Source: Streptomyces tuirus (GTDB taxonomy: Bacteria > Actinomycetota > Actinomycetes > Streptomycetales > Streptomycetaceae). Taken from it: a stretch of DNA of 64,000 nt. The stretch spans positions 5,134,001-5,198,000 of the forward strand of contig NZ_AP023439.1 of the NCBI RefSeq assembly GCF_014701095.1, read 5' to 3'. Made by a program: the position numbers and the translations under genes. Under the pieces are notes generated by a model that ran no database searches, was not told the DNA's origin, and saw only the letters and a program-made list of their open reading frames with translations. Shown piece after piece: positions 1 to 11,622 of this stretch. Numbering within the stretch: position 1 is the stretch's first letter; each line of letters opens with the position of its first letter.

Positions 1-3000
1 CGTCTGCGCACCGTTGACGAAGTCGCCGAACTGCGCCTCCCACATCACGAGCGCCTCGGGGCGGGCCAGCGAGTAGCCGTACTCGAAGCCCATCGCCGCG
101 TACTCGGAGAGGAGGGAGTTGTAGACGTTGAGCCGCGCCTGGTCCTCGGAGAGGTACTGCAGCGGCGTGTACTCGTCGCCCGTGGTGCGGTCGATGATGA
201 CCGCGTGGCGCTGGCCGAACGTACCGCGCTGCGAGTCCTGGCCGGCCAGGCGGACCGGGACGCCCTCCAGCAGGAGGGAGCCGATCGCGAGGGTCTCGCC
301 CATGCCCCAGTCGATCGTGCCGTCCTCGACCATCGACGCCCGGCGCTGCAGCTGCGGCAGCAGACGCGGGTGGACGGTGATGTGGTCGGGGATGTTGACC
401 TGGGACTCGGCGATCCGCTTGACGACCTCCGTGGTCACCGCGGTGTTCACGGCGACCGGGAACTCGGCCTGCGGGTCCGTGGACTCGACCGTGGCCGGCT
501 GGGACGTGGCCTCACGGACCTCCGTGAAGACCTTCTCCAGCTGGCCCTGGTAGTCCTGGAGCGCCTGCTCGGCCTCTTCCAGGGTGATGTCGCCGCGACC
601 GATGAGGGACTCGGTGTAGAGCTTGCGCACCGAGCGCTTCTTGTCGATCAGGTCGTACATCAGCGGCTGGGTGAAGGCCGGGTTGTCCGACTCGTTGTGA
701 CCGCGGCGGCGGTAGCAGATGAGGTCGATCACCACGTCCTTGTTGAACGCCTGGCGGAACTCGAAGGCCAGACGGGCCACACGGACCACGGCCTCCGGGT
801 CGTCGCCGTTCACGTGGAAGATCGGTGCCTCGATCATGCGGGCCACGTCCGTCGCGTACATGGAGGAACGCGAGGACTCGGGGGCCGCGGTGAAGCCGAC
901 CTGGTTGTTGATGACGATGTGGACCGTGCCGCCGGTGCGGTAGCCGCGCAGCTGCGACATGTTCAGGGTCTCGGCCACCACGCCCTGGCCCGCGAAGGCC
1001 GCGTCGCCGTGGATCGCCACCGGCAGGACGGTGAAGTCCGTGCCGCCCTTGTTGATGATGTCCTGCTTGGCGCGCGCGACGCCCTCCAGGACCGGGTCCA
1101 CCGCCTCCAGGTGCGAGGGGTTCGCGACCAGGGAGACCGCGATCTGCTCGCCGTCGAGGCCGGTGAAGGTGCCCTCGGCGCCCAGGTGGTACTTCACGTC
1201 GCCGGAGCCGTGCATCGACTTCGGGTCGAGGTTGCCCTCGAACTCGCGGAAGATCTGCGCGTACGACTTGCCGACGATGTTGGCGAGGACGTTCAGGCGG
1301 CCGCGGTGGGCCATGCCGATGACGACCTCGTCCAGGCGGGACTCGGCGGCCGAGTCCAGCACCGCGTCCAGCAGCGGGATGACGGACTCGCCGCCCTCCA
1401 GCGAGAAGCGCTTCTGGCCGACGTACTTCGTCTGCAGGAAGGTCTCGAAGGCCTCCGCCGCGTTCAGCCGGCGCAGGATGCGCAGCTGCTCCTCGCGCTC
1501 CGGCTTGGTGTGCGGGCGCTCCACGCGGTCCTGGATCCACTTGCGCTGCTTCGGGTCCTGGATGTGCATGAACTCAATGCCGGTGGTGCGGCAGTACGAG
1601 TCGCGCAGGACGCCGAGGATGTCGCGCAGCTTCATCATCGACTTGCCGGCGAAGCCGCCGACGGCGAACTCGCGCTCCAGGTCCCAGAGCGTGAGGCCGT
1701 GCTCGGTGATGTCCAGGTCGGGGTGCTTGCGCTGCTGGTACTCCAGCGGGTCGGTGTCGGCCATGACGTGGCCGCGGACCCGGTAGGAGTGGATCAGCTC
1801 GAAGACGCGGGCGGCCTTCGTGACGTCGTCGTCGTGGCTGGCGTCGATGTCCTTGAGCCAGCGGACCGGCTCGTAGGGGATGCGCAGCGCCTCGAAGATG
1901 TCGTCGTAGAAGCCGTTCTCACCGAGGAGGAGGTTCGCGACGATCCGCAGGAACTCGCCGGAGGCGGCGCCCTGGATGACCCGGTGGTCGTAGGTCGACG
2001 TGAGCGTCATGACCTTCGAGATGCCGAGCTTGTTCAGCGTGTCCTGGGACGTGCCCTGGAACTCGGCCGGGTAGTCCATGGAGCCGACGCCCATGATCAC
2101 CGACTGGCCGGGCATCAGACGCGGCACGGAGTGGACGGTGCCGAGGCCGCCGGGGTTGGTCAGGGAGACCGTCACGCCGGTGAAGTCGTCCATGCCCAGC
2201 TTGCCGTCGCGGGCGCGGCGGACGATGTCCTCGTAGGCCTGCCAGAACTCGAAGAAGTTCAGCGTCTCGGCCTTCTTGATGCCCGCGACCACGAGCTGGC
2301 GGTCGCCGTTGGGCTTGACCAGGTCGATCGCGAGGCCGAAGTTGACGTGCTCCGGCTTGACCAGGGTCGGCTTGCCGTCCTTCTCCGCGAAGGAGTAGTT
2401 CATCGACGGCATGGCCTTGATGGCCTGCACCATCGCGTAGCCGATCAGGTGCGTGAAGGAGATCTTCCCGCCCCGGGCGCGCTTCAGGTGGTTGTTGATG
2501 ACGATGCGGTTGTCGAACAGCAGCTTCACCGGGACGGCGCGCACGGACGTGGCCGTGGGCACCTCCAGGGAGGCGTTCATGTTCTTCGCGACGGCGGCGG
2601 CGGGGCCGCGCAGCACGACCTGCTCGGGGCCCGAGGGGGCCTCACCGGCGGGCTCGGCCTTCTTCGCGGCGGCCGGCTTGGCGGCCGGGGCGGCCTGCGC
2701 CGGAGCGGGTGCCTGGGCCGGGGCCTGCGCGGCGGGCTTCGCCTGGGCCGGAGCCGGGGCGGGAGCCGGCGCGGCGGCGGGCTTCTCGGCCGCGGGGGCG
2801 GGGGCCTGGGCGGGAGCGGCCGGAGCGGCCGCCTGAGCGGTGGTGGTCCCCGCGGCCCCCGCGGCCGCGGTACCCGCCGGAGTCGAGGCGGCGGCCGCCC
2901 CTGGCTTGTAGTCGGCGAAGAAGTCCCACCAGGCTCGGTCTACCGAATTCGGGTCCTGGAGGTACTGCTGATAGATCTCGTCGACGAGCCACTCGTTGGC

Positions 3001-3081
3001 ACCGAACGACGCGGCAGGGTTCTTCCCCGCTTGGTCGGTGTCGGTCGAGATGCTCGAGTTACTGGGGGACTGTGGCGACAC
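1..3081 (-). CDS. kgd: Multifunctional 2-oxoglutarate dehydrogenase E1 / decarboxylase with fused E2-like domain (3' end outside window)
   Basis: Thiamine-diphosphate E1 of the actinobacterial Kgd/OdhA type, acting in the TCA cycle. Read on the minus strand, the protein opens with the E1 N-terminal segment (NEWLVDEIYQQYLQDPNSVD). An Ala/Pro-rich linker follows (residues about 60-130), then an E2-like acyltransferase domain containing TYDHRVIQG, then the E1 core with GMAHRGRLNVL and GHNESDNPAFTQP. The E2-E1 fusion is typical of Streptomyces and mycobacterial Kgd. I chose the GTG at 3081 because a purine-rich GAAGAGG lies upstream and homologues begin (M)SPQSPS; a GTG at 3108 lacks such a site. 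The gene runs off the left edge, so about 1,027 codons are visible. Confidence 0.95.
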   Translation of the reverse strand, partial: MSPQSPSNSSISTDTDQAGKNPAASFGANEWLVDEIYQQYLQDPNSVDRAWWDFFADYKPGAAAASTPAGTAAAGAAGTTTAQAAAPAAPAQAPAPAAEKPAAAPAPAPAPAQAKPAAQAPAQAPAPAQAAPAAKPAAAKKAEPAGEAPSGPEQVVLRGPAAAVAKNMNASLEVPTATSVRAVPVKLLFDNRIVINNHLKRARGGKISFTHLIGYAMVQAIKAMPSMNYSFAEKDGKPTLVKPEHVNFGLAIDLVKPNGDRQLVVAGIKKAETLNFFEFWQAYEDIVRRARDGKLGMDDFTGVTVSLTNPGGLGTVHSVPRLMPGQSVIMGVGSMDYPAEFQGTSQDTLNKLGISKVMTLTSTYDHRVIQGAASGEFLRIVANLLLGENGFYDDIFEALRIPYEPVRWLKDIDASHDDDVTKAARVFELIHSYRVRGHVMADTDPLEYQQRKHPDLDITEHGLTLWDLEREFAVGGFAGKSMMKLRDILGVLRDSYCRTTGIEFMHIQDPKQRKWIQDRVERPHTKPEREEQLRILRRLNAAEAFETFLQTKYVGQKRFSLEGGESVIPLLDAVLDSAAESRLDEVVIGMAHRGRLNVLANIVGKSYAQIFREFEGNLDPKSMHGSGDVKYHLGAEGTFTGLDGEQIAVSLVANPSHLEAVDPVLEGVARAKQDIINKGGTDFTVLPVAIHGDAAFAGQGVVAETLNMSQLRGYRTGGTVHIVINNQVGFTAAPESSRSSMYATDVARMIEAPIFHVNGDDPEAVVRVARLAFEFRQAFNKDVVIDLICYRRRGHNESDNPAFTQPLMYDLIDKKRSVRKLYTESLIGRGDITLEEAEQALQDYQGQLEKVFTEVREATSQPATVESTDPQAEFPVAVNTAVTTEVVKRIAESQVNIPDHITVHPRLLPQLQRRASMVEDGTIDWGMGETLAIGSLLLEGVPVRLAGQDSQRGTFGQRHAVIIDRTTGDEYTPLQYLSEDQARLNVYNSLLSEYAAMGFEYGYSLARPEALVMWEAQFGDFVNGAQT

Positions 3082-3362
3082 GGCGGCAACCGCCCTCTTC
3101 CGCTTCACAAGATGATGGACAGCGGGAATCAAGGCTACGCCCCCTGGACGGGGAAGGTCAGGTCGGGCCGGTGCAACGTCGTGCAAGTCACATCTTGAAC
3201 TGTGTTTCGGGGCTTGAAATGGCGGGAAACAAGCGTGGTTCCGCTTCAGGAGGGAAGAGCGGGGCAGGGCCCCGGGCGCCGATGGCGCGGGCCTGTGCCT
3301 GATCACACGTGTCCGTCAGTGCGGATGCCCGTGGATCTTGTGGCTCCGCTTCGAACTTTACG

Positions 3363-4475
3363 TCAACTTGGCAGAGATGACAGTCCCGGAAGAGTGACAA
3401 GAATCCGGCAACCGCGCTCGGATTCGGCCACTCCGATCCGGCCGCCGTGCAGGTCCACCGCCCAGCGGGCGATCGCCAGACCGAGTCCCGTGCCCCCGTC
3501 GCTGCCCGGCCCCTGCGGCCGCTTGGCGCTGCCGCGGTTGAACCGCTCGAAGACGCGGTGCCACTCGGACTTCGGAATGCCGGGTCCCTCGTCCAGGACC
3601 TCCAGCTCCAGCGACTCCGGCAGGGCGCCGCGCCGCGCCTTGACCGTCACCCGGCCGTGCGGGGGGCTGTGCTTGACCGCGTTGTCGATGAGATTGGCGA
3701 CGACCTGGTGGATGCGCTCCGGGTCGGCGTGCGCCGTCAGCTCCGGCGGGTGGACGTCGAGGTGCAGATGGACGTCGGTACGGGTGTGACTGCCCGAGCC
3801 GGTCGCGATGCCCGCGCGCACGGAGGCCACCATGTTGGCCTCCTTCAGTACGCCGGACAGATACGGCCACACCTCGAAGCGCCGCTGTTTCAGCGGTACG
3901 ACACCGTTGTCCAGGCGGGAGAGGTCCAGCAGCGTCTCCACCAGCCGCCCGAGGCGCTCGGTCTGCTTCAGCGCCGTGCGCATGGTCTCCGGGTCGGCCT
4001 GCGTGACCCCGTCGACGATGTTCTCCAGCACCGCGCGCAGACCCGCGATGGGCGTGCGCAACTCGTGCGAGACATTCGCCACGAGTTCCTTGCGCTGGCT
4101 GTCCTGGGCCTCCAGCTCGTCGGCCATGGCGTTGATCGTCACGGCCAGCTCGCCCAGCTCGTCCCGGCGGTTCTCCCGCGTGCGGCGGGTGTAGTCGCCC
4201 TGCGAGATGGAACGGGCCACCGCGGTCATCTCGTCCAGCGGTGCGGTGAGTGAATGGGCCACGAACTGCGTGATGAGAAGTGTGGCGATCATCGAGAAGA
4301 CCGTGATGAAGCGCAGTTCCGTCTTGGTGTGCACCGCGATCACCGACAGACCCGTGGTGATCAGCACCGAGATGACGACGAGCGCGCCCAGCTTGGTCTT
4401 GATCGAGAACGGGCTCACCCCGCCCCAGGGATCCGGCTCCCCGGGGGTTCTCCGTCCGGCCGGCCCACCGCTCAT
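3363..4475 (-). CDS. Membrane sensor histidine kinase of an OmpR-type two-component system
   Basis: This 370-aa kinase has two transmembrane segments (about 31-49 and 57-73) separated by only a few residues, so there is almost no extracellular loop. A HAMP domain follows, then the phosphoacceptor motif VSHELRTP (His137). The ATPase boxes are NLIDNAVKHS, DEGPGIP and GTGLGLAIA. Its ATG at 4475 overlaps the TGA of the upstream regulator (ATGA), so the pair is translationally coupled. The lack of a sensor loop suggests it senses within the membrane or through a partner. The signal is unknown, and I assign no named system. Confidence 0.93.
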   Translation of the reverse strand: MSGGPAGRRTPGEPDPWGGVSPFSIKTKLGALVVISVLITTGLSVIAVHTKTELRFITVFSMIATLLITQFVAHSLTAPLDEMTAVARSISQGDYTRRTRENRRDELGELAVTINAMADELEAQDSQRKELVANVSHELRTPIAGLRAVLENIVDGVTQADPETMRTALKQTERLGRLVETLLDLSRLDNGVVPLKQRRFEVWPYLSGVLKEANMVASVRAGIATGSGSHTRTDVHLHLDVHPPELTAHADPERIHQVVANLIDNAVKHSPPHGRVTVKARRGALPESLELEVLDEGPGIPKSEWHRVFERFNRGSAKRPQGPGSDGGTGLGLAIARWAVDLHGGRIGVAESERGCRILVTLPGLSSLPS

Positions 4476-5212
4476 GGCGTCGGCGTCTCCAGGGCGTAAC
4501 CGACGCCGTGCACCGTGCGGATCCGCTCGGCGCCGATCTTCCGGCGGAGCGCCTTGATGTGGCTGTCGACCGTGCGGGTGCCGGAGGCGTCCGCCCAGTC
4601 CCAGACCTCGGCGAGAAGCTGCTCCCGGGAGAGCACCGCACGCGGGGTGTTCGCCAGGCACACCAGCAGGTCGAACTCGGTGGGCGTCAGGTGAACGTCC
4701 TCGCTGCGCACCCGGACCCGGCGCTGCGCGTGGTCGATCTCCAGCTCGCCGAGGCGCAGGATGCCGGAGCGGGGGGTGGCCGCCGCGATGGCGGCCCGCT
4801 CCACCCGGCGCAGCAGGACGTGCACGCGCGCCGCCAGCTCCCGCATGGAGAAGGGCTTGGTCATGTAGTCGTCGGCACCGACGCCGAGCCCGACCAGCAT
4901 GTCGGTCTCGTCGTCGCGCGCGGTGAGCATCATCACCGGCACCGGGCGGGCGGCCTGCACGCGCCGGCAGACCTCCAGGCCGTCGAAGCCGGGCAGCATG
5001 ATGTCGAGGATCAGCAGGTCGGGCTGCCACGCCTCGGCCGTGTCGACCGCGGCCGGACCGTCACCCGCCGTTTGCACGAGGAATCCCTCGGCCCGCAGGC
5101 GGGTCGCGATGGCGTCCACGATCGTCGCGTCGTCCTCGACCACCAGGACCCGGCGCTGTGCGCCAGGAGTAGCCGTCGCCGAACCGTTGTGGGAGGTCTG
5201 TGTCTGCTCCAT
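4472..5212 (-). CDS. OmpR/PhoB-type response regulator
   Basis: This 246-aa DNA-binding regulator is the partner of the coupled downstream kinase. The receiver domain shows the acidic pair VVEDD, the phospho-acceptor Asp70 in LLILDIMLPG and Lys119 in MTKPF. The C-terminal half is a winged-helix trans_reg_C domain (LTPTEFDLLVCL, RTVDSHIKALRRKIG, GVGYALE). An in-frame ATG lies upstream at 5281. I prefer the ATG at 5212 (MEQTQTS) because the upstream extension is short and not receiver-like. The target genes cannot be read from the sequence. Confidence 0.93.
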   Translation of the reverse strand: MEQTQTSHNGSATATPGAQRRVLVVEDDATIVDAIATRLRAEGFLVQTAGDGPAAVDTAEAWQPDLLILDIMLPGFDGLEVCRRVQAARPVPVMMLTARDDETDMLVGLGVGADDYMTKPFSMRELAARVHVLLRRVERAAIAAATPRSGILRLGELEIDHAQRRVRVRSEDVHLTPTEFDLLVCLANTPRAVLSREQLLAEVWDWADASGTRTVDSHIKALRRKIGAERIRTVHGVGYALETPTP

Positions 5213-5347
5213 CGCCCGCCCCTGGGGTGTGCTTTCCGGAATCAGTGGGGTGATTCCTTCTGACTGGCTATGCCTGCGCATGGTTGCGATTGACGCTTGA
5301 ATGATCGGCGTCCGAGGAGCAGCGTACGGGGAGTCAGCACGCCTTTG

Positions 5348-6025
5348 CTATCCAGGGCGGATGCCGAGATGCACGACGTCCGGAACGCCCCGGGCAACCG
5401 GGATCTCTTCGGTACGCACCCGTTGGAACCCGGCATTCCGCAAGGTTTCTTCGAATTCCGGGGACGGCCGGGCGGACCAGACCGCGAGAACCCCGCCGGG
5501 CCTCAACACCCGTGCGCAACTTGCCAGTCCGGCTTCCCCGTAGAGATGCCCGTTGCCCTCCGTGACGGTCCAGTCGGGTCCGTTGTCGATGTCGAGGCAC
5601 AGGGCGTCGTACGTGTCGGATGTCTCATTGACGTGGGCGACGAGATCGGCCTCGACGATGTTCGCACGGGGGTCCGCCAGCGCCGGGGCGGAGAGCGCGG
5701 AGAGCGGGCCGTCGAGATGCCATTCGACGATCGCGTGCTCGCGTTCCACCACCGTGATCCGTCCCCAGCGGGGGTCCGCGGTGGCGTGCGCGAGGGAGAA
5801 GCCGACGCCGAGTCCGCCGATCAGGACGTGGGGGAGGTCCCGGCCGTCCAGGGCGTCCCGCGCGGCGTCGACCAGCAGCCGCTCCGAGCGGCCGTCGGAG
5901 GTGTCCATCAGGAAACAGCCGTTGGCGATGATCTCCAGCCGGTCGCCGTGCCGCCGCAGCACCACCTCACCATGCGGGCCCTCGCGACGGTCCAGGACCT
6001 CGGGAATGTCGTACGAGCTAGGCAT
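5348..6025 (-). CDS. Spermidine-synthase-like SAM-dependent methyltransferase fold protein
   Basis: A 225-aa protein with a Rossmann-type methyltransferase core. Motif I is VLIGGLGVGFSL, followed by the acidic strand end ITVVERE. A later acidic motif is YDALCLDIDNGPDW, and LRPGGVLAVWSA is the typical post-motif strand. This layout matches the spermidine-synthase-like proteins (SpeE superfamily) common in Streptomyces, but it is shorter than true SpeE and the polyamine-site residues cannot be confirmed. The start at 6025 (MPSSYD) is preferred over the ATG at 6052. The gene is divergent from the rhomboid-like gene. The substrate is unknown. Confidence 0.8.
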   Translation of the reverse strand: MPSSYDIPEVLDRREGPHGEVVLRRHGDRLEIIANGCFLMDTSDGRSERLLVDAARDALDGRDLPHVLIGGLGVGFSLAHATADPRWGRITVVEREHAIVEWHLDGPLSALSAPALADPRANIVEADLVAHVNETSDTYDALCLDIDNGPDWTVTEGNGHLYGEAGLASCARVLRPGGVLAVWSARPSPEFEETLRNAGFQRVRTEEIPVARGVPDVVHLGIRPG

Positions 6026-6176
6026 GAGGGCATCCTGGCAGGAGTGGACCACGTGGCGCCCGTCGATTCGGCGGGGCCCGGGGGAGGACGCGGGACGGGA
6101 CTTCCGGGTTGCTGTGCATCGGCTGCCGCGTGGCGCACGTCACAGACAGCGCGATGTCGGGCGCGAAGGCTGGGGC

Positions 6177-6998
6177 GTGACGGAAGGAGTGCCCGTTCTG
6201 GAACCCACCGCGCCGCCCAGCGAGCCGGCCACACCCGCGCCGGCGGACGTGCCCTTCTCCGACGTGCCAGGGCTGCTCGACGGGATGCCGCGGCAGCGGG
6301 GCCCCCGGGAGGCGGTGGTCGCGGAAGGAGGGGAGCCCGCCCTCGCGGCAGCGCCCCGTTTCCCCACACTCCGCCCCTGGCTGCTGCTGCCCACCCCCAC
6401 GGGCACGCCGTTCACCTTCGGCTACGCGACGCTCCTCTGCCTCACCTCGCTGATCGCCGCGAACGCGGACCCGGCCCTGGTGCACGCCCTGCTCCAGGGC
6501 TCCAGTACGGACATGGCGCACCTAGTGCGCACGCCGGACCTGGTGCTGATCGGCAGCGCGCTGTGGGTCGCGGGCGGGGTGACCTCGCCGTTCGCCCTCG
6601 CCTTCGTGCTGGTGCTGACCGCGCTGGAACGGCGGATCGGGGGCCTGCGCACCGCGGGGGTCTTCCTGCTCGGGCATGTCCTCGCCACCCTCGCGACCGA
6701 GGTGCCCGTGGGGCTCGCGGTGCTGGCCGGGCACCTCCCCGACAGTTCCCTGCACCGCCTCGACTACGGCGTCAGCTTCGGTGTCGCCGCCGGCATCGGC
6801 GCCCTGGCCGGTCTGCTGCCGCTGTGGCTGCGCCTGCCGCTGCTGGCCGGGTTCGGGTGGATGCTGCTCCAGGACCTGCTCGCCTTCGCCGACCCGATGA
6901 CGAACTGGGGGCACCTCATCGCCCTGGGCGTCGGGCTCGCGACCTGGCCGGTGGTCCGGCGCTCGTACGCGGCCCGCCCTCACCCGGCCGGAGTCTGA
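6177..6998 (+). CDS. Rhomboid-like integral membrane protein
   Basis: A 273-aa protein whose first 80 residues are Pro/Ala-rich and soluble. About six hydrophobic segments follow (GYATLLCLTSLIAA, LVLIGSALWVAGGV, VFLLGHVLATLATE, GVAAGIGALAGLLPL and others). DYGVSFG followed later by NWGHLIALG resembles the Ser/His arrangement of rhomboid intramembrane proteases. However, the usual GxSG motif is imperfect, so protease activity is uncertain. The GTG at 6177 has GAAGG about 8 nt upstream; the GTG at 6189 is an alternative with poor spacing. Confidence 0.75.
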   Translation: MTEGVPVLEPTAPPSEPATPAPADVPFSDVPGLLDGMPRQRGPREAVVAEGGEPALAAAPRFPTLRPWLLLPTPTGTPFTFGYATLLCLTSLIAANADPALVHALLQGSSTDMAHLVRTPDLVLIGSALWVAGGVTSPFALAFVLVLTALERRIGGLRTAGVFLLGHVLATLATEVPVGLAVLAGHLPDSSLHRLDYGVSFGVAAGIGALAGLLPLWLRLPLLAGFGWMLLQDLLAFADPMTNWGHLIALGVGLATWPVVRRSYAARPHPAGV

Positions 6999-7006
6999 CC
7001 AGCCCC

Positions 7007-7572
7007 TCACGCCCGGGCGGAGACCGGCGGGCCGTACTTCGCGCTGCTCGGCAGGGCCACCACCTCCCAGCCCAGCGCCTCGTAGAGCCCTCGCCCGGCG
7101 GGGGTGCCGGCCAGGACGCCGGTCCCCGCCCCCTGGCGGACGGCGGCGTTCTGAAGGGTCCGCACGACGACGCCGCCCAGACCCTTGCGGCGATGGCCGG
7201 GAGCCGTCTCGACCCGGTCGACGACGGCGGTCTCGCCCGTCGGGGCGATCTGGCCGCGGGCCGCCAGGGACCCGTCCGGCGCGGTCACCATCACGCGGGT
7301 CACCCCTCCGCGCGACCACTCGCGCAGCCGGTAGCCCTCGGGGACGCCGCAGCGCCGTCCGGCGCCGGCGGGACCCTCATCAGGAAGCCGGGCTCGGGAT
7401 CGATCCACCAGCCGTCGTCCAGCCAGCCGGCCACCACCGACGGATCCCGGAACGCCTTCAGCCACACGCCCTCCCTGGTCACCGCCCCGGCCACCTTCCG
7501 CACGGTCGCCTCGTCGAGACCCTCGCCGGTCGCGCCGCACACATGCCGCGTGACGTGCCCGTACAGCCCCAT
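7007..7572 (-). pseudogene. GNAT-family N-acetyltransferase, apparently frameshifted
   Basis: Two minus-strand frames together make one GNAT protein. The first frame encodes GHVTRHVCGATGE through WLDDGWWIDPEPGFLM. The second continues with VPEGYRLREWSRGG, then the acetyl-CoA site VETAPGHRRKGLGG and the C-terminal LYEALGWEV. The switch falls between about 7318 and 7378, in a C-rich stretch prone to indels or sequencing error. The start is not clear; ATG 7572 is the first codon adjacent to recognisable sequence. Either the gene is broken or this is an assembly error. No substrate can be assigned. Confidence 0.65.
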
Positions 7573-7630
7573 GGCATGAGTGATCGCTGACAGCGAACAG
7601 CTGGTGGGGAACATCCGGCGATGCCCAAGC

Positions 7631-7651
7631 ATTGAGTCGACATAGCTCAAC
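7631..7651 (+). promoter_or_regulatory. HAIR-like HspR operator upstream of lon
   Basis: An inverted repeat, ATTGAGT - 7 nt - GCTCAAC, matches the HspR-associated inverted repeat consensus CTTGAGT-N7-ACTCAAG at most positions with the exact spacing. It ends 21 nt before the lon start codon. In Streptomyces, HspR is known to repress lon together with the dnaK and clpB operons, so heat-shock control is expected. Confidence 0.8.
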
Positions 7652-7672
7652 TTGACTGCCGAAGGGGAGATC

Positions 7673-10087
<2,415 letters not shown>

Positions 10088-10106
10088 CGGACGTGACCGG
10101 ATAGGG

Positions 10107-10142
10107 AAGGCCCGGGTTCCTCGTGAGGGAGGCCCGGGCCTT
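10107..10142 (+). terminator. Hairpin terminator after lon
   Basis: A perfect 10-bp stem, AAGGCCCGGG / CCCGGGCCTT, with a 16-nt loop lies 19 nt after the lon stop codon. There is no long T-tract, as is usual in Streptomyces. Confidence 0.75.
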
Positions 10143-10278
10143 CACCGTGTGGTGGCCCTGTGGACACGAATGCCCTGACCTGCGGAATACTTGCCGAACT
10201 GCGGTGATCACGGCAGGTGGCGGAAAATCCAGGTACCGGAACTCTCACGACCGGGCGACGACCGAGGCAGGGGCTGAC

Positions 10279-10770
10279 GTGCACGAGGGCGGCAACGACG
10301 ACGGACACCGGGACGCCGGTCTGGCCGGAAGCGGTGTGGACCAGCCTGCCTTCCTGGCGCTGGAGCGCGAGCTGACCGTGCTGCTGCGGCGCGCCCGGGC
10401 CAGCCAGGGCGAGATGGCCCGCGAGGTGCACCCCGACCTGGAGTCGTCCGCGTACGGCCTGCTCGTGCGGCTGGACGAGTGCGGGAAGCAGCGGGCCACC
10501 GAGCTCGCCGCCTACATCGGGGTCGGCAAGGCGACGATGTCCCGCCAGCTGCGCGCCCTGGAGGAACTCGGGCTGGTCGCGCGCGAGCCCGACCCCGCCG
10601 ACGGACGCGCCTGGCTCGTCGCCCTCACCCAGGAGGGGCAGGACCGCGTCCGCCGGGTCCGGGAGGCCCGTCGCGCCCGCTACGCCGGCCGCCTGGCCGA
10701 CTGGGACTCCCGCGAGGTCACGGAACTGGCCCGGCTGCTGAACCAGCTCAACCGCGGCATGGAGAAGTAG
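10279..10770 (+). CDS. MarR-family transcriptional regulator
   Basis: A 163-aa winged-helix regulator. The recognition region is KQRATELAAYIGVGKATMSR with the following helix QLRALEELGLV. The wing is REPDPADGRAWLVALT, the usual MarR DPxDGR signature. The GTG at 10279 is preceded by GGCAGGGG. Upstream in-frame codons reach into the lon terminator and are unlikely to be coding. It faces the PP2C-like gene across a 66-bp convergent spacer. The ligand and target are unknown. Confidence 0.88.
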   Translation: MHEGGNDDGHRDAGLAGSGVDQPAFLALERELTVLLRRARASQGEMAREVHPDLESSAYGLLVRLDECGKQRATELAAYIGVGKATMSRQLRALEELGLVAREPDPADGRAWLVALTQEGQDRVRRVREARRARYAGRLADWDSREVTELARLLNQLNRGMEK

Positions 10771-10788
10771 GCCGGGCGGGCGTCCGGC

Positions 10789-10822
10789 GCCCAGGGCCCG
10801 TCGTATGGATCAGGCCCTGGGC
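10789..10822 (+). terminator. Bidirectional hairpin between convergent genes, member of a repeated element
   Basis: GCCCAGGGCC at 10789-10798 pairs with GGCCCTGGGC at 10813-10822 around a 14-nt loop, between the convergent MarR and PP2C-like stop codons. Its reverse complement shares a 26-bp core with only two mismatches with the hairpin at 18041-18068, so both belong to one small repeated palindrome family. Confidence 0.7.
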
Positions 10823-10836
10823 CCGGCGTACAGCCG

Positions 10837-11622
10837 TCAGAACTCGACGTACACGGCCGTCGCGTCGTCATGACGCTTGCTCCGGCCCAGGAACGTCACC
10901 GCGGCGTCCGACCTCTCCAGCGCCCGGACCCGGTCCACCAGGGACTGGGGGCCCTCCTTGCGGATCAGCTGGAAGCAGTCCGTCCAGTCGCCCTCCTCGA
11001 ACCGCTCGACCCAGCGGGTCGCGCCGTCCGTCAGCGCCGCCAGGGCACGGACCCGGCCGCGGGGCACCGTTCCGGTCACCGCCCGGGCGGCCACCGAGGG
11101 GTCGGCCGCCGCCGTGAAGAAGCCGCCCTCCAGGTTCCGGAGCGTGGCGTCCACCTGCGCGTCCGTCGCCAGCGCCGAGCGGGGGAGCAGGGCCAGCCGG
11201 TCGTCGAGGACGGGGGTCACCACGCCGTCCGGGGACTCCAGCAGAAGGGCCGAGTCCGACAGGACCAGGTACTCCACCATGTCCGGATTCCAGCGGGCCG
11301 TGACCACCGTGGCCTGAGGGGTGCGAGGGTGAGAAAGGTCACAGGTTGCGGAGTGTGCCTCGGAGGTACGCGCGATGGCACGGGACAACACGTCGACCAG
11401 GGGAACATCCGGGAGTGAAACGGTCAGTTCGGTCAGGGCCCCACCGAGGCGCGCCGTGAACCAGGGGACGGAATGCAGACACCCCGTCCCGGTCTTCGGA
11501 GGTGTGACCCCGTCCAGGACGACGACCGAACCACCCTGTCCCGAGGCCGGTAGTCCGACGGCGGCGAAGTCCTCGTTGGGGCGGTCGGCGTCTCCCGGCT
11601 CCGAGGCGAGTTCAGTACGCAT
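10837..11622 (-). CDS. PP2C-like serine/threonine phosphatase domain protein
   Basis: A 261-aa protein with PP2C-type landmarks: RPNEDF (metal-binding Asp region), VVVLDGVTPP, LVLSDSALLL, AALTDGATRWV, and the C-terminal RHDDATAVYVEF that carries the last conserved Asp. The first DG pair and the terminal DD are retained, so metal binding is plausible. The protein is compact and diverged from canonical PP2C, and activity is inferred. The ATG at 11622 (MRTELAS) matches the start of the conserved part; an upstream in-frame ATG at 11694 adds a sequence with no PP2C features. Confidence 0.75.
   Translation of the reverse strand: MRTELASEPGDADRPNEDFAAVGLPASGQGGSVVVLDGVTPPKTGTGCLHSVPWFTARLGGALTELTVSLPDVPLVDVLSRAIARTSEAHSATCDLSHPRTPQATVVTARWNPDMVEYLVLSDSALLLESPDGVVTPVLDDRLALLPRSALATDAQVDATLRNLEGGFFTAAADPSVAARAVTGTVPRGRVRALAALTDGATRWVERFEEGDWTDCFQLIRKEGPQSLVDRVRALERSDAAVTFLGRSKRHDDATAVYVEF

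Noticed and set aside
205..3198. Long plus-strand frame (997 codons) across kgd
   Set aside because: It is the antisense shadow of kgd: the minus strand carries the E2-E1 motifs, and the plus frame is only Arg/Leu/Asp-rich low-complexity sequence.
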